From Enterobacter cloacae subsp. cloacae ATCC 13047 (GTDB lineage Bacteria; Pseudomonadota; Gammaproteobacteria; Enterobacterales; Enterobacteriaceae), in assembly GCF_000025565.1 (NCBI RefSeq), contig NC_014121.1:4488216-4552215 (forward strand): DNA of 64,000 nucleotides, given 5' to 3'. The notes under the pieces were generated by a model that had not been told where the DNA came from, searched no databases, and saw only the letters and a list, made by a program, of their open reading frames with translations. Position numbers and translations under genes: made by a program. Positions 31,438 through 40,911 of this stretch are shown here, piece after piece; positions within the stretch are counted from its first letter, which is position 1, and each line of letters starts with the position of its first letter.

Positions 31438-31656
31438 TTAGAAATTCATGTGTCCCTGACCACTATTTAATGGGTGTGGCGGAGCATGATCGACAAGTCC
31501 AGGGGTAACAATGTAGCGCACGACGGTTTCATGGGTAACAAAAGTGGTGCCACAATTAATATTTTGGCACTGGCAGTAGCGTTCTTTTGTGTTATCAGAC
31601 ACCCGAAAGCTACTACGAGTATGTGCAGCATGTCCGCATTTCGGACAATTCATCAT
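31438..31656 (-). CDS. ogr: Late-gene transcriptional activator Ogr/Delta
   Basis: A 72-residue zinc-finger activator, the same length as P2 Ogr. The four zinc ligands are in CPKC and the later CQCQNINC segment. It is needed for transcription from phage late promoters by contact with the RNA polymerase alpha subunit, binding TGT-N12-ACA boxes; such boxes occur here at 39098, 43382 and 49291. The upstream in-frame ATG at 31704 would add 16 residues absent from P2 Ogr, so MMNCPKCG is preferred. Confidence 0.95.
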   Translation of the reverse strand: MMNCPKCGHAAHTRSSFRVSDNTKERYCQCQNINCGTTFVTHETVVRYIVTPGLVDHAPPHPLNSGQGHMNF

Positions 31657-31725
31657 ATCCGTCTCTCCCCACCGATTCCTCGCAATCACATAATGATACA
31701 CCACGCATCCATTTTGTGAACAAAA

Positions 31726-32826
31726 TCATTCCATTTCTAAATCATCAATTTTTACTTCAAGCTCCAGACTGGTAGTAAAACCATTATCTGGGCTGACCGT
31801 ATGCGTCAAAGTTGTAATGGTCCATTCGGCATCGTCGATAGGCTGCTTAAAGCCGCTCACCTTTACCGGCATTTCGGTGTAGAGATCTGCCCGGCCCTCA
31901 GCGAGCTGCAGGGAGAAAGACGCAACACCACGCTGCAGGCGCTCCCATTGCATTTTTGCCGCACGCTCAGCATTGCTGCGGTTTGCGTAAGTACGATTAA
32001 GAACCAGAACGTTTTCATCCGTTCCCACCAGATAATCACCCTGTTTTGCTTCCGGCTCTTTGGGCGCGGTGGTTTTCTTCCGGCGGCGCTTAACCTTAGT
32101 TGTTTCTTTTTTCTTGGGTTCGCGGGTATGCAGCCAGCTGGCAATTACACCGGTATAAGCACCACGATCAGCCAGGGTAAAACGATGACCGTCACCGGCT
32201 TTACGTTGAATGGTGATAACCGGCAACAGCTTTCCGCTCGCCGTTCTTCCCTGCCCCTGCCTGATAAACAGCAGGTTTCCATCCTTAACGGAAGCAATCG
32301 CCCCATACTGGCGCGCCAGCTTCATCAGGAAACTGGCATCGCTTTCATTGGTCTGGTCCATGTGATCCAGTGCCTTGTCCGTCAGGTCTTTATCCAACGC
32401 CATTTTGAGGTTATGCCGTGCTGCGATTTCCTTTACCACATCGCCAACGGTTGTCTGGTGCCATGACTTTTCGCGCCGGGTGTTGAGGGTTTCACGGAAA
32501 TCAGCGCTACGGGCACGGATAGTCAGGCGATCAGGAGCACCGCTGTGCTCAATCTCATCCACCGTAAATGCCCCTTTTGGGAAAAGCGGCTGGCCCTTCC
32601 ACCCCAGCGCCAGCTGAATAACGGCACCACGTCGCGGCAGAACGATCTGCCCATCGGCGTCGTCCAGCTCCAGATCAAGCTGGTCAGCCTCAAAACCCCG
32701 GTTATCGGTCAGCGTCAGACTCATCAGGCGCGCATCCAGCGCGGTGGTCACGTCCTTACCTTCAATAGTGATACTGAAAGCCGGGCTTCTGCTGTTCAGG
32801 TCAAAAAGATCAGAGCTAAAATTCAC
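31726..32826 (-). CDS. D: Tail protein gpD (late control gene D, baseplate hub)
   Basis: The 366-residue gpD belongs to the phage late-control D family and forms part of the tail hub next to the spike. A typical segment is FSITIEGKDVTTALDARLMSL, split across residues about 17-37. A lysine-rich stretch (PKKKETTKVKRRRKKTTAPK, about 242-261) is conserved in the family. It overlaps gpU by 4 bp and precedes ogr. Slightly shorter than the 387-residue P2 protein. Confidence 0.95.
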   Translation of the reverse strand: MNFSSDLFDLNSRSPAFSITIEGKDVTTALDARLMSLTLTDNRGFEADQLDLELDDADGQIVLPRRGAVIQLALGWKGQPLFPKGAFTVDEIEHSGAPDRLTIRARSADFRETLNTRREKSWHQTTVGDVVKEIAARHNLKMALDKDLTDKALDHMDQTNESDASFLMKLARQYGAIASVKDGNLLFIRQGQGRTASGKLLPVITIQRKAGDGHRFTLADRGAYTGVIASWLHTREPKKKETTKVKRRRKKTTAPKEPEAKQGDYLVGTDENVLVLNRTYANRSNAERAAKMQWERLQRGVASFSLQLAEGRADLYTEMPVKVSGFKQPIDDAEWTITTLTHTVSPDNGFTTSLELEVKIDDLEME

Positions 32827-33308
32827 TGCAGCAACCCTCCAACCGTATTTTTAATATTACCTATCGCAGACGTTGCAGAGTCCTGCAGGTTACTGAGCTG
32901 ATCGCTGAGACTGCCGAACATATCAGACAGCGACTCATCAACCCTTTTCAGGGTCAGCGTAAACTCAATACGGCGAGGCATTCCGCTTTCAAAAAACTCT
33001 GTTTTTGTCTGACTCAGGCTCTCGATCACAAACATGCCGTAAATGGTCCCGCTTCCCTCAATCAGAGGCCATGCTTTGCCCAGCTCTGCCATTTGCTCCA
33101 GCGCGAGCAATGACAGCCTGCCCCCGGTGACTTCCGGCAGCAGTACGCCAGATAACGTCAGCGAGTCATTATCCGGGCCAAGAAACTGCGTTGATGGTCG
33201 CCGGTTCACCCGACTGTTGGCGGCGTGTCGCCAGCTTCGCTGATACTGCAGCTCCTGATATGGCACTGTACGCAGCATGAAGACATATAACCCCAGTACC
33301 ATCATCAT
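32823..33308 (-). CDS. U: Tail terminator protein gpU
   Basis: A 161-residue protein close to P2 gpU (159). The MMVLGLYVFMLRTVPYQELQ start and RSWRHAANSRVNRRP are nearly identical to P2. It completes the tail at its head-proximal end. The first of three ATG codons overlaps the T stop (ATGA); any of them is possible. Confidence 0.95.
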   Translation of the reverse strand: MMMVLGLYVFMLRTVPYQELQYQRSWRHAANSRVNRRPSTQFLGPDNDSLTLSGVLLPEVTGGRLSLLALEQMAELGKAWPLIEGSGTIYGMFVIESLSQTKTEFFESGMPRRIEFTLTLKRVDESLSDMFGSLSDQLSNLQDSATSAIGNIKNTVGGLLQ

Positions 33309-36300
33309 GATTCATATCCCCCTTGATCACTGAAATTGCTGCGTGCTTTAGCCCTGGTCTTGCGCTCGCGTTCGTCAAGCTGTCGGGCAACTTCACGGGC
33401 AATATCCTGCGCACTTTGCCCTGGCTGAGCATAGATAGTGATCGGCGCGTGGGTTTCAAAGTGCATCACAGGCGGCACGCTGGCAGATTTCGCTGGCTGG
33501 CTTTGTTTATATGCCACAGTAGGCAGACTGTAAGGATGTAGTGGAGCAGCCTCTGCAGGCGCTGCCGCTACGCCCATGACGCCTGCAACGACGGAAGCCA
33601 GCGCAGCAGTGCGCCGTCTGCTGGTCACATTTGCGGGACCGTTCACTATTTCTGGTCCGTTCTCCCCAACGATGCCAAACTGACCACGCGGGATCGTGCC
33701 ACCGTTGTCATACATGCCTGCAAACGGAACCGCAGCAGCCTCTGCAGGCGCTGCCGCTACGCCCATGACACCTGCAACGACGGAAGCCAGCGCAGCAGTG
33801 CGCCGTCTGCTGGTCACATTTGCGGGACCGTTCACTATTTCGGGGCCGTTCTCCCCAACGATGCCAAACTGACCACGCGGGATCGTGCCACCGCTGTCAT
33901 ACATGCCTGCAAACGGAACCGCAGCAGCCTCTGCAGGCGCTGCCGCTACACCCATGACACCTGCAACGACGGAAGCCAGCGCAGCAGTGCGCCGTCTGCT
34001 GGTCACATTTGCGGGACCGTTCACTATTTCTGGGCCGTTCTCCCCAACGATGCCAAACTGACCACGCGGGATCGTGCCACCGCTGTCATACATGCCTGCA
34101 AACCCCATCGACGGAAATCCGCCAGGCGGCAACACCACCTTACCGTCACTGTTCACCGTAGCAGGCTGCTGTCGTGTAACCTGTTCAGGTAGTTTTGCTT
34201 TTGCCGCTTCCTTACTGACGATGCCAAGTTTTTCCAGCAACCACGACACGCCTGACTTGAGAGACTCAAGCGGGTGCATCACCATATTCAGCCCTTCCGC
34301 CAGCGCTTCGCCAAACTGCCGCCCCATCGAAGCCGCGCTTTGCAGTTCTGCAGAGGTGGATTTAACCGGCGTCAGCAGATCAGTAAACCAGCCCCACAAC
34401 GCCTGGACCTTGTCACCTATCCACTGGAAAACAGGCTGCAGTGGCTCAAACGCCGCACTGATAGGTGCAGCTGCAGCTTTGAATCCTTCAACCACTCCGC
34501 CTAAAAATGCGCTTATCGGCTGCCAGTATTTCCAGACGACCAGCGCCACGCCAGCCAGAGCCGCCACGACCAGCCCTATAGGGCTAAGCAACACCCCAAG
34601 CACACTACCCACTCCCATCAGAGCTGTGCGCAAAAGTGCAAATGGTGACATGACCAACCACCGGATAACACCTCCCGCCCCCCTTACAGAAGTAACTAGC
34701 GGTGCTAACGCAGCGCTTGCCAGCCCTCTGATTTTCGTACCAAGCTGACGGATAGCTTCACCTGGATTACGAAAAGAGGACACCAGGCCTTCGCCCGCCT
34801 GCTGGGCATGTTCTTTGACTTTATCCAGCATCCCGCCTCGGAACGCATCCAGGATACCGTCACCGTCATCTTCCCCACCGCCGCTGAGCGCCTCACGAAT
34901 ACGACTTATCCAGCTAACGGCCTCACTCGCTTCATTTCCCGAAAACAGCCCAAACAGCTTTTTCAGTGCATCACCTGACTGGAATAAACCAGGTGTGAAT
35001 GATTTGAATGCCTGGCTCAACCGGCCCAGCAGTGGACCGAACCTCCCCAGACTAGTGATGGCTAGCGATTTCATCCCAAAGCGCAATAATGCCAGCGGCC
35101 CCAGAACAGCAGCCATGGCAATAGCTAATGTCCCAAGCGCCAACGTCACTGAGGCGACCACAGCGGCAATCTTCATCAAAGTGCCCGCCAGCTGCGGGTT
35201 AGTCTCAACCCATCGACGCAGCGCCCCGGTCACGCTTTTGACGTAACCCATGATATCCATCAGCGGCTGGCGCAGCGTTTCCCCCAGACTGCTAAAAGCG
35301 TTCTGCGCGCCCGTTTTAACAAGCAACCACTGCGCAGAAAGTGAATCCTTATTGATATCGGATTCTTTCTGCATGGAGCCGTTAGCCTCAGTGCCTGAAG
35401 TTAATTTCAGCTGTCGCTGCAGCTCCGGCAGGTTGTTCGCAAGCTTCGCCGCATCATCGCCAAACTCCTTGCCAAATATCATCGTCATGGCGGACAGGCG
35501 TTTATCCTGCGGCAGCTTGTTGACCTTCTCCAGCACCCGCTGAATAGTCCCTATTGCATCACGGGTCATATCCTTCTGAATCTTTTCCGGGTTTAGCTTT
35601 AGCAGGTCCATGCCTTCATAAAAACCCTTACTTTGTTGCGTTGCAATCGACAACTCACGGACCATCGCATTAGCTGCACTGGCTGCTACATCCGGCGCTG
35701 CACCAAGTGACAAAAAGGTAGAACCCAGCGCGGCAGCTTTACGGAAGTCGAGCCTGTCAGCCACGCCCCCCATGCGCTGCAGCACGTCGATAATATCCGC
35801 GCCCTTCGACATAGCGTTATCGTCCAGGTAGTTCATCGCGTCGCCCAGCTGTTCAATATTGCGGGTTGGTACTTTATACAGCTGCGCAATTTTACCCAGC
35901 CCTTCCGCCAGCTCGTCAGCGGGTAGCTCAAATGCCGTTGCGGCTTTTGCCGCCGTGGATGCAAAAGCCAGCAGGTCACGCTTCTGGTCTTCGTATGGAT
36001 CGTCCTGGTTGGTTACGCCCATACGCGCACCACCTTCAACCAGAGCGGCATAGTCTATAGCCCCGTTCTCCATCGGCAGCTGTTCGCTGGCGGCCTTGAT
36101 GGCATCCTGCATGTCATAAAACTGTTTCGTGCGGTTGCCGTTATCGTCCCGCAGCCCGTTTACCTGCTTTGCCACGCCTTTCATGGCATCTTCCATGCTG
36201 GCGTAGCTTTTTACCGCTGCCATGACCGGCGCGCCCATTGCCAGACCCGCTGCCGTGGTGGTTGCCCCTGCCCCTGCAATGCGATCCCTCACCTCAAGAC

Positions 36301-36841
36301 GGCGTGAATATTGCTCACGTGCGGCATTCATTTTCGCTTGCTGTTCGCCCAGGCGTTTGAGGGATTTCTGCTGACGTTCCAGAGCCTGCCGGGTTTCGTC
36401 GGCATTTTTACGCAGTTCCCGCTGGGCGCTACTGAGCTGTTTAGTATCAATGCCGGATTCTTTCAGTGCTTGCCGCTGCCGTTGTACCGAACCCAGCAGG
36501 CCGTTGTAGGTCTGCTGCAGCTCCTGCACACGGTTTTTTGCCTGGCTAAATAATTTAGCCTGAGCAGCAGTTGGGCGATTTGTTGCAGCAAACTGCGTGG
36601 CAAGTTTTGCGGCTTCTTCGCGTGCAGCACTGAGATTTGTTGCAGTGATTGCAAGCTGTGACCGGGTTTTACGGAATTCATCAATACGCCCGGCCTGTTT
36701 ATTCAGTTCTTTCAAACTGTTCCGGGTAGTTTGAAGCGCAGTAGCCAGCTCTTTTGAGCTGGCCTGCGCGGATCGGAATGGGCGGGTGAGCTTGTCAACC
36801 GCATTAAGAATCACCTGCAAACGCAGGTTAGTATCACTCAT
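33305..36841 (-). CDS. T: Tail tape-measure protein gpT with a triple internal repeat
   Basis: The tape measure sets tail length and helps DNA ejection. At 1178 residues it is much longer than P2 gpT (815). The N-terminal part (about 1-190) is coiled coil. The middle has several hydrophobic segments (about 555-595 and 725-775), as in other tape measures. Near the C-terminus a 63-residue unit (GMYDSGGTIPRGQFGIVGEN plus GPEIVNGPANVTSRRRTAAL and a hydrophobic Ala/Val stretch) occurs three times in tandem, almost unchanged, encoded by 189-bp DNA repeats. The protein ends in a charged helix. It overlaps U (ATGA) and the E' frame. Confidence 0.95.
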   Translation of the reverse strand: MSDTNLRLQVILNAVDKLTRPFRSAQASSKELATALQTTRNSLKELNKQAGRIDEFRKTRSQLAITATNLSAAREEAAKLATQFAATNRPTAAQAKLFSQAKNRVQELQQTYNGLLGSVQRQRQALKESGIDTKQLSSAQRELRKNADETRQALERQQKSLKRLGEQQAKMNAAREQYSRRLEVRDRIAGAGATTTAAGLAMGAPVMAAVKSYASMEDAMKGVAKQVNGLRDDNGNRTKQFYDMQDAIKAASEQLPMENGAIDYAALVEGGARMGVTNQDDPYEDQKRDLLAFASTAAKAATAFELPADELAEGLGKIAQLYKVPTRNIEQLGDAMNYLDDNAMSKGADIIDVLQRMGGVADRLDFRKAAALGSTFLSLGAAPDVAASAANAMVRELSIATQQSKGFYEGMDLLKLNPEKIQKDMTRDAIGTIQRVLEKVNKLPQDKRLSAMTMIFGKEFGDDAAKLANNLPELQRQLKLTSGTEANGSMQKESDINKDSLSAQWLLVKTGAQNAFSSLGETLRQPLMDIMGYVKSVTGALRRWVETNPQLAGTLMKIAAVVASVTLALGTLAIAMAAVLGPLALLRFGMKSLAITSLGRFGPLLGRLSQAFKSFTPGLFQSGDALKKLFGLFSGNEASEAVSWISRIREALSGGGEDDGDGILDAFRGGMLDKVKEHAQQAGEGLVSSFRNPGEAIRQLGTKIRGLASAALAPLVTSVRGAGGVIRWLVMSPFALLRTALMGVGSVLGVLLSPIGLVVAALAGVALVVWKYWQPISAFLGGVVEGFKAAAAPISAAFEPLQPVFQWIGDKVQALWGWFTDLLTPVKSTSAELQSAASMGRQFGEALAEGLNMVMHPLESLKSGVSWLLEKLGIVSKEAAKAKLPEQVTRQQPATVNSDGKVVLPPGGFPSMGFAGMYDSGGTIPRGQFGIVGENGPEIVNGPANVTSRRRTAALASVVAGVMGVAAAPAEAAAVPFAGMYDSGGTIPRGQFGIVGENGPEIVNGPANVTSRRRTAALASVVAGVMGVAAAPAEAAAVPFAGMYDNGGTIPRGQFGIVGENGPEIVNGPANVTSRRRTAALASVVAGVMGVAAAPAEAAPLHPYSLPTVAYKQSQPAKSASVPPVMHFETHAPITIYAQPGQSAQDIAREVARQLDERERKTRAKARSNFSDQGGYES
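33546..34102 (-). repeat. Three tandem 189-bp repeats inside gene T
   Basis: The segment around TACATGCCTG recurs at 33711, 33900 and 34089, exactly 189 bp apart, and the units differ by only a few bases. The unit at lowest coordinates is slightly shorter. The period is a multiple of three, so the reading frame is kept. Confidence 0.95.
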
Positions 36842-37270
36842 CGCTGGCCCCGCTTCTCTGAATCGCTTTATGCCGCCACTCCAGCACTTCGGTCAGCGGC
36901 ATAACGTCAGTGACGGACGGCGGCCAGTGAAAAATGGTGGCGATATCAGCCACCAGGTCTTCTACCGTCAGGCTGTCGGCAAACCGGCAAGCACCGATTT
37001 CTTCAACAAAAAAGTGACCACCTCAACCGACAGCGCGGTGAGATCGGCGGGGTCCATTTCAGCCATTTCCTGAGCGGTCAGCGCGGGCGTGGAGATGCGG
37101 GGAATAATCGTCATCATCGCGCCCACGTCCATATCCATGATCGCCTGCAGACGGGTGCCACGCAGCGCGCCGGACTGCGGCTTGCGCAGCACAATTTCGG
37201 CAATTTCGGTTTTACCGCGTTTGATTGGGGTGTCCAGCTGTACGGTTTTTTCAGTCAGTTGTTCGCTCAT
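36834..37270 (-). CDS. Tail assembly fusion gpE+E' made by -1 frameshift
   Basis: In P2, a -1 frameshift at TTTTTTG near the end of E produces a longer E+E' protein needed for tail assembly, analogous to lambda G-GT. Here TTTTTTG is at 37013-37007 within E. After a -1 shift the frame reads FFVEEIGACRFADSLTVEDL and continues through HWPPSVTDVMPLTEVLEWRH to a TGA at 36836-36834, overlapping the T start. The fusion would be about 145 residues, compared with 142 in P2. Confidence 0.85.
36968..37270 (-). CDS. E: Tail assembly chaperone gpE
   Basis: A 100-residue protein read in frame without shifting; it corresponds to P2 gpE. It begins MSEQLTEKTVQLDTPIKRGK and ends at TGA 36968. The ATG at 37270 has AGGA seven bases upstream, better than the ATG two codons earlier. 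It lies between FII and T, the place of tail-assembly chaperones in many phages. Confidence 0.9.
   Translation of the reverse strand: MSEQLTEKTVQLDTPIKRGKTEIAEIVLRKPQSGALRGTRLQAIMDMDVGAMMTIIPRISTPALTAQEMAEMDPADLTALSVEVVTFLLKKSVLAGLPTA
37007..37013 (-). other. Ribosomal slippery site TTTTTTG
   Basis: On the minus strand the heptamer T TTT TTG lies in gene E just before its stop. It is the same slip sequence as used in P2 E/E'. The downstream -1 frame stays open for 59 codons. Confidence 0.85.
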
Positions 37271-37324
37271 TGTCATTTCCTGTTAATAAGGTACTGGCGC
37301 GGCTGCCCGCGCCTTTAAAGTAGA

Positions 37325-37840
37325 TCAGAGGCCCAGGGCGTTGCGGTGTTCTTCCATCAGGTCCACGCCATCAACGATTTCAATCATGTTGATCACATCA
37401 ACCTCATAGAGCACCTCGCCGTTAATGGTCAGCTTCGCGTAGCTGTTGGTGCTGCTGACTTTTGTGGTGTTGCTCTCGCCGGTTTTCCATTCGCCGGAAT
37501 CGACTTCTTTATGTCGCCCGCGCACAACCAGCTCAACGGCCTGCACTTCGCCGGTATCATCACGTTGAATGGAGCCGGTGAAACGCAGCTGGATTCCGTC
37601 AACGGTGGCTTTACCCATCTGCTTGAATAACAGCAGTTCGGTGCCACCGATTGAAAACTCCGTGTCCAGCGCGCCATCATCAAGCCCCAGGTCAACATCA
37701 GCCGAACCGGGCATACCGCCGCCGCGATACTTTTCAAACTTGCGGCCGAATTTAGGCAGGGTCAGGGACTCAACGATCCCCTGATAGTTATTCCCGTCGT
37801 TAAACAGGTTCAGGTGTTTTAACTTGCGTGGTAAAGCCAT
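37325..37840 (-). CDS. FII: Tail tube protein gpFII
   Basis: The 171-residue tail tube protein (172 in P2). MALPRKLKHLNLFNDGNNYQ and the ending VDGVDLMEEHRNALGL are typical. It forms the inner tube of the contractile tail and is encoded 9 bp after the sheath gene. Confidence 0.97.
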   Translation of the reverse strand: MALPRKLKHLNLFNDGNNYQGIVESLTLPKFGRKFEKYRGGGMPGSADVDLGLDDGALDTEFSIGGTELLLFKQMGKATVDGIQLRFTGSIQRDDTGEVQAVELVVRGRHKEVDSGEWKTGESNTTKVSSTNSYAKLTINGEVLYEVDVINMIEIVDGVDLMEEHRNALGL

Positions 37841-37849
37841 TTTGTCCCC

Positions 37850-39022
37850 TTACGCGCTGACCTGGCTGGAGAAATCCAGCAGATACTGATCGGTGATGCG
37901 CTGGCGCAGCATCAGGTTTTCCAGAGGCGGTACCGGCGTATAGTCGTAATCGATTGTGAGCTTCCCGGCTTTCAGGGAATCTTTATCGTTTACGGACTCA
38001 TCCAGCCAGCAGTCGGCGCCGATGATGTAGCCCTGCGTTTTCAGGTTACGCAGTTTGGCGCGGATACCTTCGATAATGTCGCGGGCCAGCGACGGGTTAA
38101 GCACGCCATCCACCGCCCACATGTGCGCTTCTGCGATGGTATCAGCCAGTACCTGCGCGGTGCGGGTGTAGTTTTCAAAGGCAAACAGAGGATCGTCACT
38201 GAGGCAGCGGGAACCCCAGAAACGGAAACCGTCTTTGCGGATCAGCGTGGTGACATCGTTCTGGTTCAGCAGCCCCGCATCGGTTGCCGGGTCCTGCAAA
38301 TCCCAGAACACATCAGCAGAAATGCCGGTGACACCATTCACGCCCACGTTTGACAGGGATTTGTGCCAGCCGGTCTGTTCGTCAATTTTGGCACGCAGAC
38401 CAAGCGCACGGGCTGAGGCGTAAGCCGTTGCGTCAGCATTCAGCACGGTGTCAAAACTGATGAAATCAGGCCAGATCAGCATTCCCTCGCGCTGGCTGAA
38501 ATTAGCGCGGTAGGCAATTGCTTCCTCTACCGTTTTGCATCCATAGGCGGACAGATAAGCAAACCCGCGCAGACTTTGCGCCACGCTCAGCAGCTCAGTG
38601 GCAACCGCCTGCGTGTCGTGCCCCGGCACGCCCAGAATGCGCGGCTTAACGCCGAGCTGGGACTGCGCAGATAACAACGCTTTCATGCCCGTTTTTTTAC
38701 CGTCAGCGGTCACGCCGCCGATAATGTTGGAGGTGGTTTCCGCTTCGGTTTCGCCCTGCGCCACGCGCACAACGACGGTCACGGGTTTAGCCTGGTCTGC
38801 AATCGCATCCAGCGAACGGGCCAGCGTGCCGGACTCGCCCGCTTTACCGCTGGCAGTCAGCACATCAGTCAGCAGGACCGGCTTATTGAGGGGAAACATG
38901 GACGCATCAGCATCATCGCCGGTGCAGACCATACCCACGATGGCGGTGCTCACCGTGGTAATGGATCGGGTGCCCTCGTTGACTTCAACAACGCGCACCC
39001 CGTGGTGGTAATCCTGAGCCAT
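37850..39022 (-). CDS. FI: Contractile tail sheath protein gpFI
   Basis: The 390-residue sheath subunit (396 in P2). [20 protein letters not shown] starts the protein and the C-terminal domain ends with the conserved [22 protein letters not shown] segment. A GGAG ribosome site lies 10 bp before the ATG. It heads the FI-FII-E-T-U-D-ogr operon, with an Ogr box 76 bp upstream. Confidence 0.97.
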   Translation of the reverse strand: MAQDYHHGVRVVEVNEGTRSITTVSTAIVGMVCTGDDADASMFPLNKPVLLTDVLTASGKAGESGTLARSLDAIADQAKPVTVVVRVAQGETEAETTSNIIGGVTADGKKTGMKALLSAQSQLGVKPRILGVPGHDTQAVATELLSVAQSLRGFAYLSAYGCKTVEEAIAYRANFSQREGMLIWPDFISFDTVLNADATAYASARALGLRAKIDEQTGWHKSLSNVGVNGVTGISADVFWDLQDPATDAGLLNQNDVTTLIRKDGFRFWGSRCLSDDPLFAFENYTRTAQVLADTIAEAHMWAVDGVLNPSLARDIIEGIRAKLRNLKTQGYIIGADCWLDESVNDKDSLKAGKLTIDYDYTPVPPLENLMLRQRITDQYLLDFSSQVSA

Positions 39023-39097
39023 AAGGCAGTCTCTCCGGTTTACAGGGGGGTGTGCCTATGTTCTGGTTGATATGCGCGCGGCGCACGCGCCGGGCTA

Positions 39098-39115
39098 TGT
39101 GTGGGGAATGGCACA
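39098..39115 (-). promoter_or_regulatory. Ogr box of late promoter PF (FI operon)
   Basis: TGT-N12-ACA, the dyad bound by Ogr/Delta activators around -55. Its centre is about 84 bp upstream of the FI start, leaving a leader of about 30 nt with a ribosome site. Confidence 0.8.
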
Positions 39116-39126
39116 ATGGAAGAGGT

Positions 39127-39152
39127 AAAAAAAATCCCCGCAGCTGCGGGGA
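39127..39152 (-). terminator. Terminator after the tail-fibre assembly gene
   Basis: TCCCCGCAG / CTGCGGGGA perfect palindrome next to eight A on the plus strand, giving a U run on the minus strand. It separates the V-to-G operon from the FI promoter. Confidence 0.85.
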
Positions 39153-39157
39153 CGTGA

Positions 39158-39586
39158 TTAATCTTCTGGCGGCTCAGGCCAGTCAATATCAGGAGCCAGC
39201 GATGTATCTACGCGATTAAGATTCACTCGATACCTTTTCCAGAGTTGTAAAAGAGACGCCTCCTTTTCCGTTGAAATGCCTAAATCAACTGCGTCCTGTA
39301 ATGGCTGGATAATCTCATTTGCCTGAGACATCAGCTGCGTGCGCTTGTACTCAGCAACTCGAAGTAATTCAGCACCAGTAACTGGAGGGGTGTCAGACCA
39401 GGCAGGAAAATTATCAGCACCGCAAACCCTTATTTTTCCATCAGGAGGCGTTGCCGAAAAGGTCATAAAGACTGATTCGCTAACAATCACTCCATCACTA
39501 GGCCAGTTGCCACTTTGCTTGTATTCCTCCTCTAGAGAAGCATCATAAAAGAGATTTCTGGATGGGCTGTAAATAAAGTCAGTCAT
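39158..39586 (-). CDS. Tail fibre assembly protein (gpG/Tfa family)
   Basis: A 142-residue Tfa-type chaperone for the tail fibre, located 2 bp after the fibre gene. The N-terminal part with FYDASLEEEYKQSGNWPSDG and the C-terminal segment with SLAPDIDWPEPP are typical. Its pairing with the fibre normally determines host range and co-evolves with the fibre tip. Confidence 0.9.
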   Translation of the reverse strand: MTDFIYSPSRNLFYDASLEEEYKQSGNWPSDGVIVSESVFMTFSATPPDGKIRVCGADNFPAWSDTPPVTGAELLRVAEYKRTQLMSQANEIIQPLQDAVDLGISTEKEASLLQLWKRYRVNLNRVDTSLAPDIDWPEPPED

Positions 39587-39588
39587 AG

Positions 39589-40911
39589 TTAGTACCCATA
39601 TACAAGATAGACAGTTGTCTGTAGCCGGTTCGGAACGTGCGGATAAGGTGAATTCGACACGTCACGAAATACTGCAGTGAACCCTGAATTTGTACGCTGA
39701 TTAAACGAAACACTGAAGCCACCGTTTTCAGTATCAAGCGGCCCAAATGATCCGCCCAGACATGCCGACGGGAAAACGACTGGAAACGTTGTACTACCGG
39801 ATATCCCAGAGCCACCATTAGAAACAGTGCCCCACTGGATGATGAAAACGCGTTCAACAGAACCGATCAATACAGGTATTTTGATATAACCACTACCTGA
39901 TAACGCACCGGTTATACCGTTACGCTTGGAAGCATCTGACATACCGAGATATGCAAGAATATCACTCGCTGTTTTCCCGGAAAGGGCTGTCAGCGTGCTG
40001 TCCAGTGGTTGCTTACCGGCAAGCGCGTTTGTCATGGTGGTGGCAAAATTCGGATCGTTACCCAACGCAGCCGCCAGTTCATTCAGCGTGTCCAGCGCCG
40101 CCGGGGATGATGCCACCAGTGCAGCAATAGCTGATTTCACAAATGCCGTGGTGGCAATCTGGGTATTGTTGACTGTCTGCGCAGCAGTTGGTGCCGTTGG
40201 CGTTCCGGTCAGAGCCGGACTTGCCAGCGGGGCCTTAAGCGCCAGCGCGTTATTTAGCGCAGTGACCACAGCCTGCACAAACGCTGTGCTGGCAATCTGC
40301 GTGGTATTGGTTCCGGCTGGCGCAGTGGGCGCTTTTGGCGTGCCTGTCAGCGTCGGGCTTTCTTTCGGCGCGTACTGCGTGTGCGGATCAGCGGCGGCGA
40401 TATGCTTCGCCATCAGATCATCCACATACACCTTAAGCTCCAGCACCTTGTCATCCACGTATTTGCGGGTTGCCAGCACCACTGCCGGGTCAATTTTCAG
40501 GGTGATATTATCGGTACTGCTGGTAATCAGCACCATGCGCACGGTCTGCGTGCGCCCGCTCCCCTCCGCCAGCTGCGGCTTGTAGCTCTCCGGGCAGTTG
40601 CCCACGGCAATCAGTGCGCCGGCATCATCGAACAGACCGACCTCACGAATCCACCAACCGCCCTCAGTTTCGGGGATCACCTGCTCAGCAATAATCTGGC
40701 TACTGTTCTGCGGATCGATGTACAGCATATTGAGGGAAGCGCGGCGTTTTTCAGCAACCAGCGCTGTCTGCTGTGCGCTTGGAGTCGGCAGGACGCCGCC
40801 ACCGTCGCCCACCGCCATCTGGGTAATTTTCAGCGGGACACCGAGCGCGGCGGCGCTTGCCAGTTTCGCCGCGCCGATATCCGTCAGCAGGGTATAAAAT
40901 TTTGCGCTCAT
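39589..40911 (-). CDS. H: Tail fibre protein gpH
   Basis: A 440-residue receptor-binding fibre, shorter than P2 gpH (669). The N-terminal part (MSAKFYTLLTDIGAAKLASA) attaches to the baseplate and is conserved. Two copies of the tail-fibre repeat follow (SPTLTGTPKAPTAPAGTNTT and SPALTGTPTAPTAAQTVNNT). The C-terminal tip from about 330, ending in RLQTTVYLVYGY, resembles the gp53-type tip of short fibres. There is only one fibre/Tfa pair and no invertase, so no fibre switching is expected. Confidence 0.92.
   Translation of the reverse strand: MSAKFYTLLTDIGAAKLASAAALGVPLKITQMAVGDGGGVLPTPSAQQTALVAEKRRASLNMLYIDPQNSSQIIAEQVIPETEGGWWIREVGLFDDAGALIAVGNCPESYKPQLAEGSGRTQTVRMVLITSSTDNITLKIDPAVVLATRKYVDDKVLELKVYVDDLMAKHIAAADPHTQYAPKESPTLTGTPKAPTAPAGTNTTQIASTAFVQAVVTALNNALALKAPLASPALTGTPTAPTAAQTVNNTQIATTAFVKSAIAALVASSPAALDTLNELAAALGNDPNFATTMTNALAGKQPLDSTLTALSGKTASDILAYLGMSDASKRNGITGALSGSGYIKIPVLIGSVERVFIIQWGTVSNGGSGISGSTTFPVVFPSACLGGSFGPLDTENGGFSVSFNQRTNSGFTAVFRDVSNSPYPHVPNRLQTTVYLVYGY

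Noticed and set aside
33546..34102. Possible CRISPR-like array
   Set aside because: The repeats are 189 bp, coding, in frame and without spacers, so this is a protein repeat. No CRISPR array or cas gene was seen in the window.
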